This document shows positions 33,936-41,733 of a DNA stretch of 64,000 nucleotides, piece after piece. The notes beneath the pieces are model-generated. The model did not search any database, had not been told where the DNA came from, and saw only the letters and a list, made by a program, of their open reading frames with translations. Position 1 is the stretch's first letter. The number at the start of each line of letters is the position of its first letter. This stretch comes from Chitinophaga vietnamensis. GTDB lineage: Bacteria; Bacteroidota; Bacteroidia; Chitinophagales; Chitinophagaceae. Both the position numbers and the translations under genes were made by a program. The stretch lies in assembly GCF_902167635.1 (NCBI RefSeq), contig NZ_CABHMS010000005.1, positions 372,001 to 436,000 on the forward strand, written 5' to 3'.

Positions 33936-34140
33936 CGCGAAGGTTGTCTGGCTCAGGATTTAATGATTGAAAGGATTACCAGGATTTTTATCTACAGGAT
34001 TTATAAAGATTAAAAAAAGATTCGCGAAGACCATTTCGAGTTGATCTCCGCGAATCTTTTTTTTAATCTTTATAAATCCTGTAGATAAAAATCCTGGTAA
34101 TCCTTTCAATCATTAAATCCTGAGCCAGACAACCTTCGCG
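33936..34140. repeat. 205-bp long inverted repeat between convergent genes
   Basis: The left arm from 33936 and the right arm ending at 34140 pair over about 90 bp with a single unpaired base (seven A against eight T). The loop is about 22 nt around 34027-34050. The inner stem GATTCGCG/CGCGAATC is followed by T8 on the plus strand. The repeat exactly fills the space between the two convergent stop codons. It shares its outer strings with the repeat at 26350. It likely serves as a bidirectional terminator. Confidence 0.95.
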
Positions 34141-34142
34141 AC

Positions 34143-35384
34143 TTACATTTCCTTCCGCTTCAGGAACCACAGGTCTCTCAGGCTGAAATTGAATACGGCG
34201 TTGATGTAATTTTCTTTGATCAGGCTGTTGGCGCTGGTGCCGCGCTGGCCGGCTTCGAGGCCGATGTAGTAGCGCAGCTGGCCATTTTTGCTTGGCATGG
34301 AAACGCCGAGTGTACCAGACATGTCTCTTATCTTGGTGCCGTTGATCACCAGCGGAGATTGATTATAGCTGAAGCCCGCCTGGAAGGTTTTGCCTTCTAT
34401 GGTTTGATTGTAGTATTTACGTTTGAGAGCATATTCTATACCGGTGGAATAGCGTTGTCCATCCTGGTAGTAATAGCCGGAACCCTTGATGTTTTGCGTG
34501 TTCCACAATGTATGACGGTAATCCGCCACCCAGGTGAACGTACCGTTGCTGATAGAGATACCGCCTGCATATTCCGCTGGTAAAGTGAAATACTGCGGGT
34601 CCATTTGTTTGGTGAAAAGGACTTGCTGATCCTGGTCAACGATATTGAGTTTCTCCTGTAACTTCAATTTGGTGGGAAAGCGGTAAGTGCCGCCCAGTCC
34701 CAGTTGCCAGTCTTTACTCAGTTTGCCGGTATATTGTGCGCCTGTTGTAAAGTTAGGTTTGAAAGTATAGGCATTGTGTTGTGTGAAAAGTGAATCGGAG
34801 CCGATGGATTGCGCTACGTTCATCGGGCCGAAGAGGAATCCGGTGGATACGCCCACAGAGAAATTTTTGGTGAGCTTGAATCCATTGGAGATATAGGCTC
34901 TGTTGAGGCCGCCGGTGCCGGTGGTGGATGCTGTTACGGCATTGCCGGTACCTGTGAGGTATTGTGTGCTGAGCAATTTATAATCGATGGTAGAGAACGG
35001 GGAGATGCCTGCGCTGATCCCCCAGAATTTGGCCGCTTTGAAGCCGAGTGCCAGGCGCTTGAAATTGATGTCCCCCGCGGTTTGTGAAATATTATTGCCA
35101 ACGTAGTTGATAGATTGTGCGCGGATAGATACATCCAGCATAAAGTTTTGCATGGGCAGGCCACTGTAGGAGGCCGGATTCAGTTCGTTGAGATAGCTGT
35201 AAGGACGGGCAGCAACGCCGGTGCTGCTCAACCCGAAGTTACGGCTGTAATCCCTTGTTTCCAGATCACCGATGCCATAGGCAGAATAGATGGAGTTGAG
35301 GCCGTGCTGTGCACTGGCTTTGCTGGTGCATAGTAACAGCAACAAGAGGCCGCTGCATAAACCTGTATATATTTTTATCCGCAT
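34143..35384 (-). CDS. Outer-membrane beta-barrel-like protein
   Basis: The 413-residue protein has a signal peptide ending near ASAQ (residue 26). The mature part alternates polar and aromatic residues as in beta-barrel strands, with an N-terminal plug-like stretch (GLNSIYSAYGIGDLETRDYSRN) seen in Bacteroidota FadL/OmpP1-like proteins, and ends in strand-like residues before a basic tail. It is encoded 17 bp after a DUF4270-type lipoprotein on the same strand, so the two likely form an outer-membrane unit. Cargo is unknown. Confidence 0.78.
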   Translation of the reverse strand: MRIKIYTGLCSGLLLLLLCTSKASAQHGLNSIYSAYGIGDLETRDYSRNFGLSSTGVAARPYSYLNELNPASYSGLPMQNFMLDVSIRAQSINYVGNNISQTAGDINFKRLALGFKAAKFWGISAGISPFSTIDYKLLSTQYLTGTGNAVTASTTGTGGLNRAYISNGFKLTKNFSVGVSTGFLFGPMNVAQSIGSDSLFTQHNAYTFKPNFTTGAQYTGKLSKDWQLGLGGTYRFPTKLKLQEKLNIVDQDQQVLFTKQMDPQYFTLPAEYAGGISISNGTFTWVADYRHTLWNTQNIKGSGYYYQDGQRYSTGIEYALKRKYYNQTIEGKTFQAGFSYNQSPLVINGTKIRDMSGTLGVSMPSKNGQLRYYIGLEAGQRGTSANSLIKENYINAVFNFSLRDLWFLKRKEM

Positions 35385-35401
35385 GATACTTGACAGTTGA
35401 T

Positions 35402-36706
35402 CTATTTATAAAGCAGATAATAGACCTGGATTTTAATTTTGTTTTTAGCGTTTTGCTGATCCCCGATGACGAGCCTGTCCAGTATGGTTCTGCCGCTGGG
35501 TGTCAGCATCAGGCCACGGGCATTGTAATCAGTGGTACTCAGCTGTGCATTAAAATAGTTGGTGATATCGTAACTGTAATAGGTATGTTCGTTATAGAGA
35601 TTATCTACCACAAGACTGCCATAGGAGAGGGTATCTATGATGGCGTTGGTCTTGTCGGCCTCGCACAGCGCCAGTCTGGGCGGAAGGCGATAGTTGAGAT
35701 AACTGCCGCGGATAGGCTCCACTGTTAACAGCACTTTCATGATCTTGACGTATTGCCCTAACTGCAACATATTTTTCAGGTAGGGAATATCTATTCGTGT
35801 AGCCGTTCCCGTGATCGTCTGCATGTAACCGGTATTGCCGGTGGCGGCGCTGGGAAGTTGCTTTACCGTATTGTTGAAGCCCGCTATGGCAGTGCCGGTG
35901 CGGTCATACTTCACCTGGTTGAATTGCAGGTTGTTGCCGGTAAGTTTGAAATCCACATATTTCACCGTGGTGATGAGTTCATTGATATGATAGTACAGAC
36001 GCATGTACAGGCTGGAATCCTTTGCGTTGAAACCCGTTACCGTATTGCTTTGCGGGCCGGGCTGAAGGCTCAGGCCCTTGAAAAATTCCAGGAAGGTATT
36101 GGAGGCGGTGATATCCGGGCTTTTATCCCGCAGCATGGAAAACAGCTGACTGCCCAGCGCATCCGACATTTTTACGGAAATAGTTTTGTCGGTATTGGGC
36201 CGTATCATACCAGTGAAACTGCCTATGGGAGTGCTTTCTGTACTAAAGCTGCTTTTATTGTAAAAGGAATAAACGCCTGTTGGCAGCTGCATGTTCTGGG
36301 TGATGCGGTACACGCGGAAGTCTTGCGGCGCCAGCGTATCACCTACGGCGTAACCATTTGTGTTCATGATGAGCGCCATAGAATCGTATTGTGATCCGTA
36401 GGTGGGAATATTAAACGAAGTAGGTGGGGCGATCTGGAAGAAAGAGGAAGTGGTGATCTTGCCGAAGAGCGGATCATTGTTCTGGCCCAGCAATACGGCG
36501 CCCAAGCCGGAAGTGGCCACGGAATCGTATTGTATGCTGTTCATCTTCACGGTGAGCGTATCGCTGAGGATATAGTCTGCCTGTTGATCACCTCCTCCGA
36601 TATTATCGTAAGTAAATCCTGTCTTTGAACAGGAGGTGAACAGTACTGCCAGCAGTACTGTGAAACAGGTGGTGATCCTATGTAACATATGGTTCATGGT
36701 GCGCAA
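35402..36706 (-). CDS. DUF4270-type lipoprotein
   Basis: This 434-residue protein has a short signal sequence ending in a lipobox (LFTSC), so it is anchored by lipid. The N-terminal segment DQQADYILSDTLTVKMNSIQYDSVATSGLGAVLLGQ and the repeated DP(L)FGKITTSSFFQI theme are typical of the DUF4270 family, a large Bacteroidota outer-membrane-associated family of unknown function. Alternative starts lie at 36697 and 36688. It is upstream of the barrel-like gene and divergent from the Kelch/DUF4907 pair. Confidence 0.85.
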   Translation of the reverse strand: MRTMNHMLHRITTCFTVLLAVLFTSCSKTGFTYDNIGGGDQQADYILSDTLTVKMNSIQYDSVATSGLGAVLLGQNNDPLFGKITTSSFFQIAPPTSFNIPTYGSQYDSMALIMNTNGYAVGDTLAPQDFRVYRITQNMQLPTGVYSFYNKSSFSTESTPIGSFTGMIRPNTDKTISVKMSDALGSQLFSMLRDKSPDITASNTFLEFFKGLSLQPGPQSNTVTGFNAKDSSLYMRLYYHINELITTVKYVDFKLTGNNLQFNQVKYDRTGTAIAGFNNTVKQLPSAATGNTGYMQTITGTATRIDIPYLKNMLQLGQYVKIMKVLLTVEPIRGSYLNYRLPPRLALCEADKTNAIIDTLSYGSLVVDNLYNEHTYYSYDITNYFNAQLSTTDYNARGLMLTPSGRTILDRLVIGDQQNAKNKIKIQVYYLLYK

Positions 36707-36892
36707 TTTTAGACAGGATCGATACTTGCAGTTGATTTAATATGCCAACAGGTTAAATTCATCGACGAATTACTGGATATGTTCTATATGCGCGCCAATA
36801 GCGGCATTAGAGGGATTATAGGCGAAAGATTACTACTGGCAGATGAAAAAGGGGTATCTGTCAGTTAAAAAGAAGGGAATATCTATTTCCTG

Positions 36893-36922
36893 TTTGCCGG
36901 AATGCTGCTACGGATAATTTTG
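36893..36922 (+). promoter_or_regulatory. Promoter of the Kelch/DUF4907 operon
   Basis: TTTG (36893-36896) and TAATTTTG (36915-36922) are 18 bp apart, a perfect match to the Bacteroidota consensus, 22 bp before the start codon. Confidence 0.65.
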
Positions 36923-36944
36923 GCAGCAGTAAAAGAATTTGTAA

Positions 36945-37937
36945 ATGCGATATTTCAAAGGTTATAGTTTATTGTTGATCGCCTCACTGGTGGCATGCTC
37001 CAAGGACAACACCTCCACTACCAGAATAGGCAACTGGATCAAGCGTTCCGAATTTGAAGGCGTGGCCAGGAGCGGGGCTGCCTCTTTTGTGATTGATAAT
37101 AAAGCATACGTAGGAACCGGCTTTGACGGCACTAACAGGTTGCAGGATTTCTGGGTATATGATGTGGATCTGAACCAGTGGACACAACGTGCCGCTTTCA
37201 CCGGCTCCGGCCGCAATGGCGCAGTAGGCTTTGCCGCTGCCGGCAAAGGCTATGTGGGCACGGGTTACGACGGACAAAACCGGCTGAACGATTTTTATCA
37301 ATACGATCCAGCCGCCAATACCTGGACCCGCAAAGCTGACTTCGCCGGCACCGCCCGCTTTGGCGCTGTATCATTTGCGTTGAAAGACCAGGGCTATATC
37401 GCCACCGGTTATGATGGCAACTGGCTCAAAGATAACTGGAGATACGATCCCGGTACCAACACCTGGACACAGGCTGAAAGCCTCAACAGTGGCAAGCGTC
37501 AGGACGCCTCCAGCTTTGTGATCAATAACAGGGCCTACGTTTGTATGGGCACTGCCAACTCTACTTTCATCACCGACTTCTATGCTTACGATGCCGATAG
37601 CGCCCATTGGATCACGCTCCGGCCTATCGATAACATCAATCAAACCTATGATGCTGCCTATAACTTCAAAGGCAGTGGCGCCGCTTCCTTTGCGATGAAA
37701 GGTAAAGGCTATATCGCCACCGGCACCAAAGGCGCCTTGTCAACAGCAGTATGGGAATACGATCCCACCACCGATCTCTGGAACCAGAAAACAGATTTTG
37801 AAGGCGCTGCCCGTAGCGGCGCTACCGGCTTCACGGTGAAAGACCGCGGCTTCGTGGTGCTGGGAGTGAGCTCCGGCCAGCCTTTCGACGATCTCTATGA
37901 ATTTGATCCCAATGCTGCATATAACAAAAATGACTAA
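36945..37937 (+). CDS. Kelch-repeat lipoprotein
   Basis: The 330-residue protein has a signal sequence ending in lipobox LVAC (Cys18). It is followed by about six Kelch repeats, each with a GxGY/F-DG core and a YDP...TWT element (for example GKGYVGTGYDGQNRLNDFYQYDPAANTWT-like units). They form a beta-propeller for protein or ligand binding on the envelope. The last 8 bp overlap the DUF4907 gene. DUF4270, Kelch and DUF4907 genes lie together here, so a joint envelope role is likely. Confidence 0.9.
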   Translation: MRYFKGYSLLLIASLVACSKDNTSTTRIGNWIKRSEFEGVARSGAASFVIDNKAYVGTGFDGTNRLQDFWVYDVDLNQWTQRAAFTGSGRNGAVGFAAAGKGYVGTGYDGQNRLNDFYQYDPAANTWTRKADFAGTARFGAVSFALKDQGYIATGYDGNWLKDNWRYDPGTNTWTQAESLNSGKRQDASSFVINNRAYVCMGTANSTFITDFYAYDADSAHWITLRPIDNINQTYDAAYNFKGSGAASFAMKGKGYIATGTKGALSTAVWEYDPTTDLWNQKTDFEGAARSGATGFTVKDRGFVVLGVSSGQPFDDLYEFDPNAAYNKND

Positions 37938-38271
37938 ACGTAATCTGCTCATCATCGCGGGTATTGCCTTGCTGATATTGGCGATCCTGTTCCGTAAACC
38001 AACAACTGTTTCAGCAGATAAAAGTTCCGGCGCTATGATGGCCGTTGCGGTGGAACCCTTTGCCATCAATGGCGGATGGGGCTACAAAGTAAATATGGAC
38101 GGCCACACCTATATCTACCAGGACGTTATTCCAGGCATTCAGGGAAACCATGTTTTTCGTTCCAAAGAGGAAGCGGTGCGCGTCGGAAATGCAGTAGTAG
38201 CAAAGCTGTCGAAGCACCAGATACCATCTATGAGCGAGGAGGAACTGCGGCAGATGAACATAAATTTTTAG
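37930..38271 (+). CDS. DUF4907-type small membrane-anchored protein
   Basis: From ATG 37930 the protein has 113 residues. It has one N-terminal hydrophobic helix (LLIIAGIALLILAILF) followed by a compact domain. The pattern is GWGYKVNMDGHTYIYQDVIP, then FRSKEEAVRVGNAVVAKLSKHQIPSM, the pattern of the DUF4907 family. Function is unknown. Translation is probably coupled to the upstream Kelch gene. The longer frame from 37897 starts inside the Kelch gene and is less likely. Confidence 0.83.
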   Translation: MTKRNLLIIAGIALLILAILFRKPTTVSADKSSGAMMAVAVEPFAINGGWGYKVNMDGHTYIYQDVIPGIQGNHVFRSKEEAVRVGNAVVAKLSKHQIPSMSEEELRQMNINF

Positions 38272-38436
38272 ATCAAAACTTACCACGCACAATGCTGTTC
38301 CCGGCTTCGTGCGTGGTATTAAATTTTAACAGCATTTTATTTGCTTTTTTGATTTTAACAAACCCTTAAAAAGGATTAACACAGTTTAACACAAGTATAA
38401 CCCTAAGTGCTGTAAGTTTATCGCATAAATAAAAGA

Positions 38437-39705
38437 ATGCGTTTTAAACAGATCATCAAGAAACGTCCCGTACTCATAGGCCTGCATGTTCTTGCATGGG
38501 TTTGTTTCTTGTTCATGCCTTTTTTTATTTACAGGATTCAGATTTTACATAAAGGATTCTTTTTAAAAGAACTGATCGACAATCTCTTTCTGATCGGTAT
38601 TTTCTATCTCAACATTTACGTGCTGATACCACGTTTCTTTAACGGAAAGAAGATCGCGGTTTATATCACCAGCATTGGCGTAGTGCTGGTATTGATCACG
38701 ATGCAACAGGCGGCGCTGGATTACTATTTTTTCAGAAACTTTTTCCCGCGGGCATTTGCGGTAAGAGTGGATAAAAAAATAAGAGGAGAAGTAACATCTT
38801 TTGATGCCAGGCCGTTACACCATCGCAACCACTTATTTGTTTCCCGCGATGATATCCCGCCACCGGAGCCTATGACCGACGTTAACGTTGCACATACCTC
38901 CTCGGGCACAGTGGTGATCCAGCAGGGTAGCAACTTACGGCATAACGGCATCGCGGTGGCAGCGCCGGAGCTATTCGAAAAGCCTCCTTTTCTGGAATAC
39001 CTTTTCTTTCCGGAAGTGCTGCGTCGGTCCGGCTTCTTCGCCTTGCTCATGTTGTTCATGAGCGGCTTTATCAAAATCGCACTGGAATGGTTCAAAAGCG
39101 AAAAACAAAGGGAGGAGCTGAAAGTAGAGAAACTGGATGCGGAATTAAAATTTTTAAAGTCACAGATTAATCCTCACTTCCTTTTTAACTGTCTTAATAC
39201 CATTTATTCATTGGCGCATAAGCGATCCACACAAACGGAACATGCTATCCTGAAGTTATCGACCATTATGCGCTATATGATCTATGAGTCTAATGAAGCG
39301 AAAGTGAGGCTGTCACAGGAATTGAAATACCTGGAAGATTATATAGATATCCAACGTTTGCGCTTGTCGAAAGATATCCCGATACAGTACCGGGTGAGCG
39401 GGGAACCGGAAGGGCTGCTCATAGAACCCATGCTGCTGGTGCCTTTCGTGGAGAATGCTTTCAAACATGGGATCAGTTACACCGAAGATTCCTTCATTGC
39501 CATAGATATCGCGATCTCGGAAAATATGATAAGACTGACCGTCAGGAACAGCCACTTCAAAGAACGCGTTGCCGAAAGAGGTGGTATTGGCCTTCAGAAT
39601 GTATTAAAAAGACTGGAAATGCTTTATGCCGGCGAGCATGAAGTAAGCATCCAGGAAACGGAAAACCAATTTATTGTTGATCTTAAACTAGTGTTGAAAA
39701 AATGA
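38437..39705 (+). CDS. LytS/YehU-type sensor histidine kinase
   Basis: The 422-residue protein has four transmembrane helices in the first 210 residues (about 18-33, 45-65, 70-90, 190-210) and a periplasmic loop between the third and fourth. The His_kinase domain has QINPHFLFNCLNTIYSLAH (phospho-His at about residue 247). A HATPase_c domain follows with VPFVENAFKHGI and GIGLQNVLKRLEMLY. It overlaps the response regulator gene by 4 bp. The signal sensed is unknown. Confidence 0.93.
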   Translation: MRFKQIIKKRPVLIGLHVLAWVCFLFMPFFIYRIQILHKGFFLKELIDNLFLIGIFYLNIYVLIPRFFNGKKIAVYITSIGVVLVLITMQQAALDYYFFRNFFPRAFAVRVDKKIRGEVTSFDARPLHHRNHLFVSRDDIPPPEPMTDVNVAHTSSGTVVIQQGSNLRHNGIAVAAPELFEKPPFLEYLFFPEVLRRSGFFALLMLFMSGFIKIALEWFKSEKQREELKVEKLDAELKFLKSQINPHFLFNCLNTIYSLAHKRSTQTEHAILKLSTIMRYMIYESNEAKVRLSQELKYLEDYIDIQRLRLSKDIPIQYRVSGEPEGLLIEPMLLVPFVENAFKHGISYTEDSFIAIDIAISENMIRLTVRNSHFKERVAERGGIGLQNVLKRLEMLYAGEHEVSIQETENQFIVDLKLVLKK

Positions 39706-40412
39706 TAAAGTGTATTGCAGTGGATGATGAACCACTCGCGCTCGAGATCATAGAGGACTACATCCGGAAAGTCCCTTTCCTTACACTGGCAGGCAAATTT
39801 GAAAATGCTGCAACAGCATTGCGCTTCATCCAGGATGAACCTGTGGACCTGGTATTTCTGGATATCAAGATGCCCGATATCACCGGCATCCAGTTCCTGA
39901 AATCCCTCAAATACCCGCCCATGGTCATCTTTACCACTGCCTATGGCGAATATGCCCTGGATGGTTTCAACCTCGATGTGGTAGATTACCTGCTCAAGCC
40001 CGTTCCCTTCGAACGTTTCCTGAAAGCCGCCGCCAAAGCCAGCGAAGCCTTTTCTGCCCATCAACAGAAAACCGGCAACGCCGAAGCCGCCTGGCTCAAT
40101 GATTACATCTTCATTAAAACAGAGTACAAGATCATCAAGATCAACCTGGAAGATATCCTGTTCATAGAAGCACTCAAAGACTATACGAAAATCTATACAC
40201 AAGTACAACCTGTGCTCACGCTGCGCAGCCTTAAATCTTTCGAAACCCGTTTGCCAGCCGATAAATTTATCCGCGTGCACCGCTCCTATCTTGTATCCCT
40301 CAATAAGATCAATTCGGTAGAGAAGAATACGGTCATGATCGCCAATCAATCCATCCCCATCAGTGATGGCTATAGGGACAGGTTTTACGATATGATCAAT
40401 AAAAATTCATAA
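39702..40412 (+). CDS. LytTR-family response regulator
   Basis: This 236-residue protein has a receiver domain (1-120) with acidic pocket DDE at residues 8-10, phospho-acceptor Asp54 in VFLDIKMPD, and the conserved Lys in LLKPVPFERF. The LytTR DNA-binding domain (about 132-236) has FIEALKDYTKIY and FIRVHRSYLVSLNKI. It is phosphorylated by the overlapping LytS-type kinase. The last codons are part of the left arm of a 53-bp inverted repeat. Confidence 0.94.
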   Translation: MIKCIAVDDEPLALEIIEDYIRKVPFLTLAGKFENAATALRFIQDEPVDLVFLDIKMPDITGIQFLKSLKYPPMVIFTTAYGEYALDGFNLDVVDYLLKPVPFERFLKAAAKASEAFSAHQQKTGNAEAAWLNDYIFIKTEYKIIKINLEDILFIEALKDYTKIYTQVQPVLTLRSLKSFETRLPADKFIRVHRSYLVSLNKINSVEKNTVMIANQSIPISDGYRDRFYDMINKNS

Positions 40413-40512
40413 TTACGGATTACGAATTAAGAATTACGGATTTGTGGGGAGATCATTTCATCTCCCCACAAATCCGTAATTCTTAATTCGTAATCCGTAA
40501 TTATGAATTTTT
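40401..40512. repeat. 112-bp perfect inverted repeat at the end of the LytTR gene
   Basis: Arms of 53 bp (40401-40453 and 40460-40512) are perfectly complementary around a 6-base loop CATTTC. The left arm begins inside the coding sequence of the LytTR gene and includes its stop. It contains TTACGAATTAAGAATTACGGATT-like units; a single-arm relative occurs at 50364-50399. It can act as a terminator. Its right end lies 31 bp before the next start codon. Confidence 0.95.
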
Positions 40513-40543
40513 TCGGAACTTTGGTTATCAAAAACCAACCGCA

Positions 40544-41671
40544 TTGGAAAGAATATATTTTGACAACGCAGCCACTACAGCGCTGGACCCGGCAGTATTG
40601 GAAGCCATGCTGCCCTATATGACCGAAAAATTCGGAAACCCTTCCTCTATCTATTCCTATGGACGGGAATCCAGACTCGGTATCGAAAATGCACGTAAAT
40701 CCGTAGCCAGGATACTCAACGCACATCCCGGAGAGATATTTTTTACCTCCGGTGGCACCGAAAGTAGCAACACCGCTATCAATGCGGCAGTAAAAGACCT
40801 GGGATGCAAACACATCATCTCCTCGCCGATCGAGCACCACGCTACCCTTCATACGGTAGAATACCTGCACCATCACAATGGCATTGCCCTCTCTTTTGTA
40901 AAACTGCTGCCCGATGGGCATATTGACCTCGATCACCTGCGCGAACTGCTCCAGGGCTCCAAAGAAAGAAGCCTGGTAACGCTCATGCATGCCAATAACG
41001 AGATCGGTAACCTGCTCGACCTCCAGGCTGTAGGCGCCCTCTGTAAAGAGTTTGACGCCATCTTCCACTCCGACACCGTGCAAACCGTAGGGCACTATCC
41101 CTTCGATCTGCGCAATACACCGGTACACTTCATCACCGGCGCCGGCCACAAGTTTCATGGCCCTAAAGGAGTAGGTATCCTCTACATCAACGAGAACGTG
41201 AAGATAGCGCCCTTCATCCAGGGGGGCAGCCAGGAACGCAACATGCGCGCCGGCACCGAAAACCTCTACGGTATCATCGGCTTTGCCAAAGCGCTGGAAC
41301 TGGCCACTGCACAGTATGAAGAGCATAGCCAATACATCAACGGCCTCCGTTTGTACATGGCCGAACAACTGGAAAAACACATCCCCGGTGTTACTTTCAA
41401 CGGCGACCTCCGCGGCCGCAGTCTGTATACCGTGCTGAATGCGTCTTTCCCGAAATCAGAGAAAAGTGAAATGATCCTGTTCAACCTGGACATCAACGGC
41501 ATATGCGCCTCCGGCGGCAGTGCCTGTACCTCCGGCGCCAACGCAGGTTCCCATGTGATACGCGCCATCAACAGCAATCCTAACCAGATCGCCGTACGTT
41601 TCTCCTTCTCCAAGAACAACACAAAAGAAGAAGTGGATAAAGTGATCGAAAAGCTGAAAGAGCTGATCTGA
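40544..41671 (+). CDS. Cysteine desulfurase (IscS/NifS family)
   Basis: This 375-residue PLP enzyme takes sulfur from cysteine for Fe-S clusters or thio-modified tRNA. The start is a TTG giving MERIYFDNAATT; no in-frame ATG exists before residue 22, and the conserved FDNAATT must be included. The PLP Lys203 is in GAGHKFHGPKG. The catalytic Cys328 is in ASGGSACTSG, the long-loop IscS-like form. The neighbouring genes give no Fe-S context. It is convergent with glmM across a perfect palindrome. Confidence 0.93.
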   Translation: MERIYFDNAATTALDPAVLEAMLPYMTEKFGNPSSIYSYGRESRLGIENARKSVARILNAHPGEIFFTSGGTESSNTAINAAVKDLGCKHIISSPIEHHATLHTVEYLHHHNGIALSFVKLLPDGHIDLDHLRELLQGSKERSLVTLMHANNEIGNLLDLQAVGALCKEFDAIFHSDTVQTVGHYPFDLRNTPVHFITGAGHKFHGPKGVGILYINENVKIAPFIQGGSQERNMRAGTENLYGIIGFAKALELATAQYEEHSQYINGLRLYMAEQLEKHIPGVTFNGDLRGRSLYTVLNASFPKSEKSEMILFNLDINGICASGGSACTSGANAGSHVIRAINSNPNQIAVRFSFSKNNTKEEVDKVIEKLKELI

Positions 41672-41729
41672 AATCGCTATAAATAAAGAAGGCCCGCCAT
41701 ATGGCGGGCCTTCTTTATTTATAGCGATT
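41672..41729. terminator. 58-bp perfect palindrome, bidirectional terminator
   Basis: Arms 41672-41700 and 41701-41729 are perfect complements. The core GAAGGCCCGCCAT/ATGGCGGGCCTTC is followed by T-rich TTTATTTATAG on each strand. It starts immediately after the cysteine desulfurase stop and ends 4 bp before the glmM stop. Confidence 0.9.
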
Positions 41730-41733
41730 GAGC

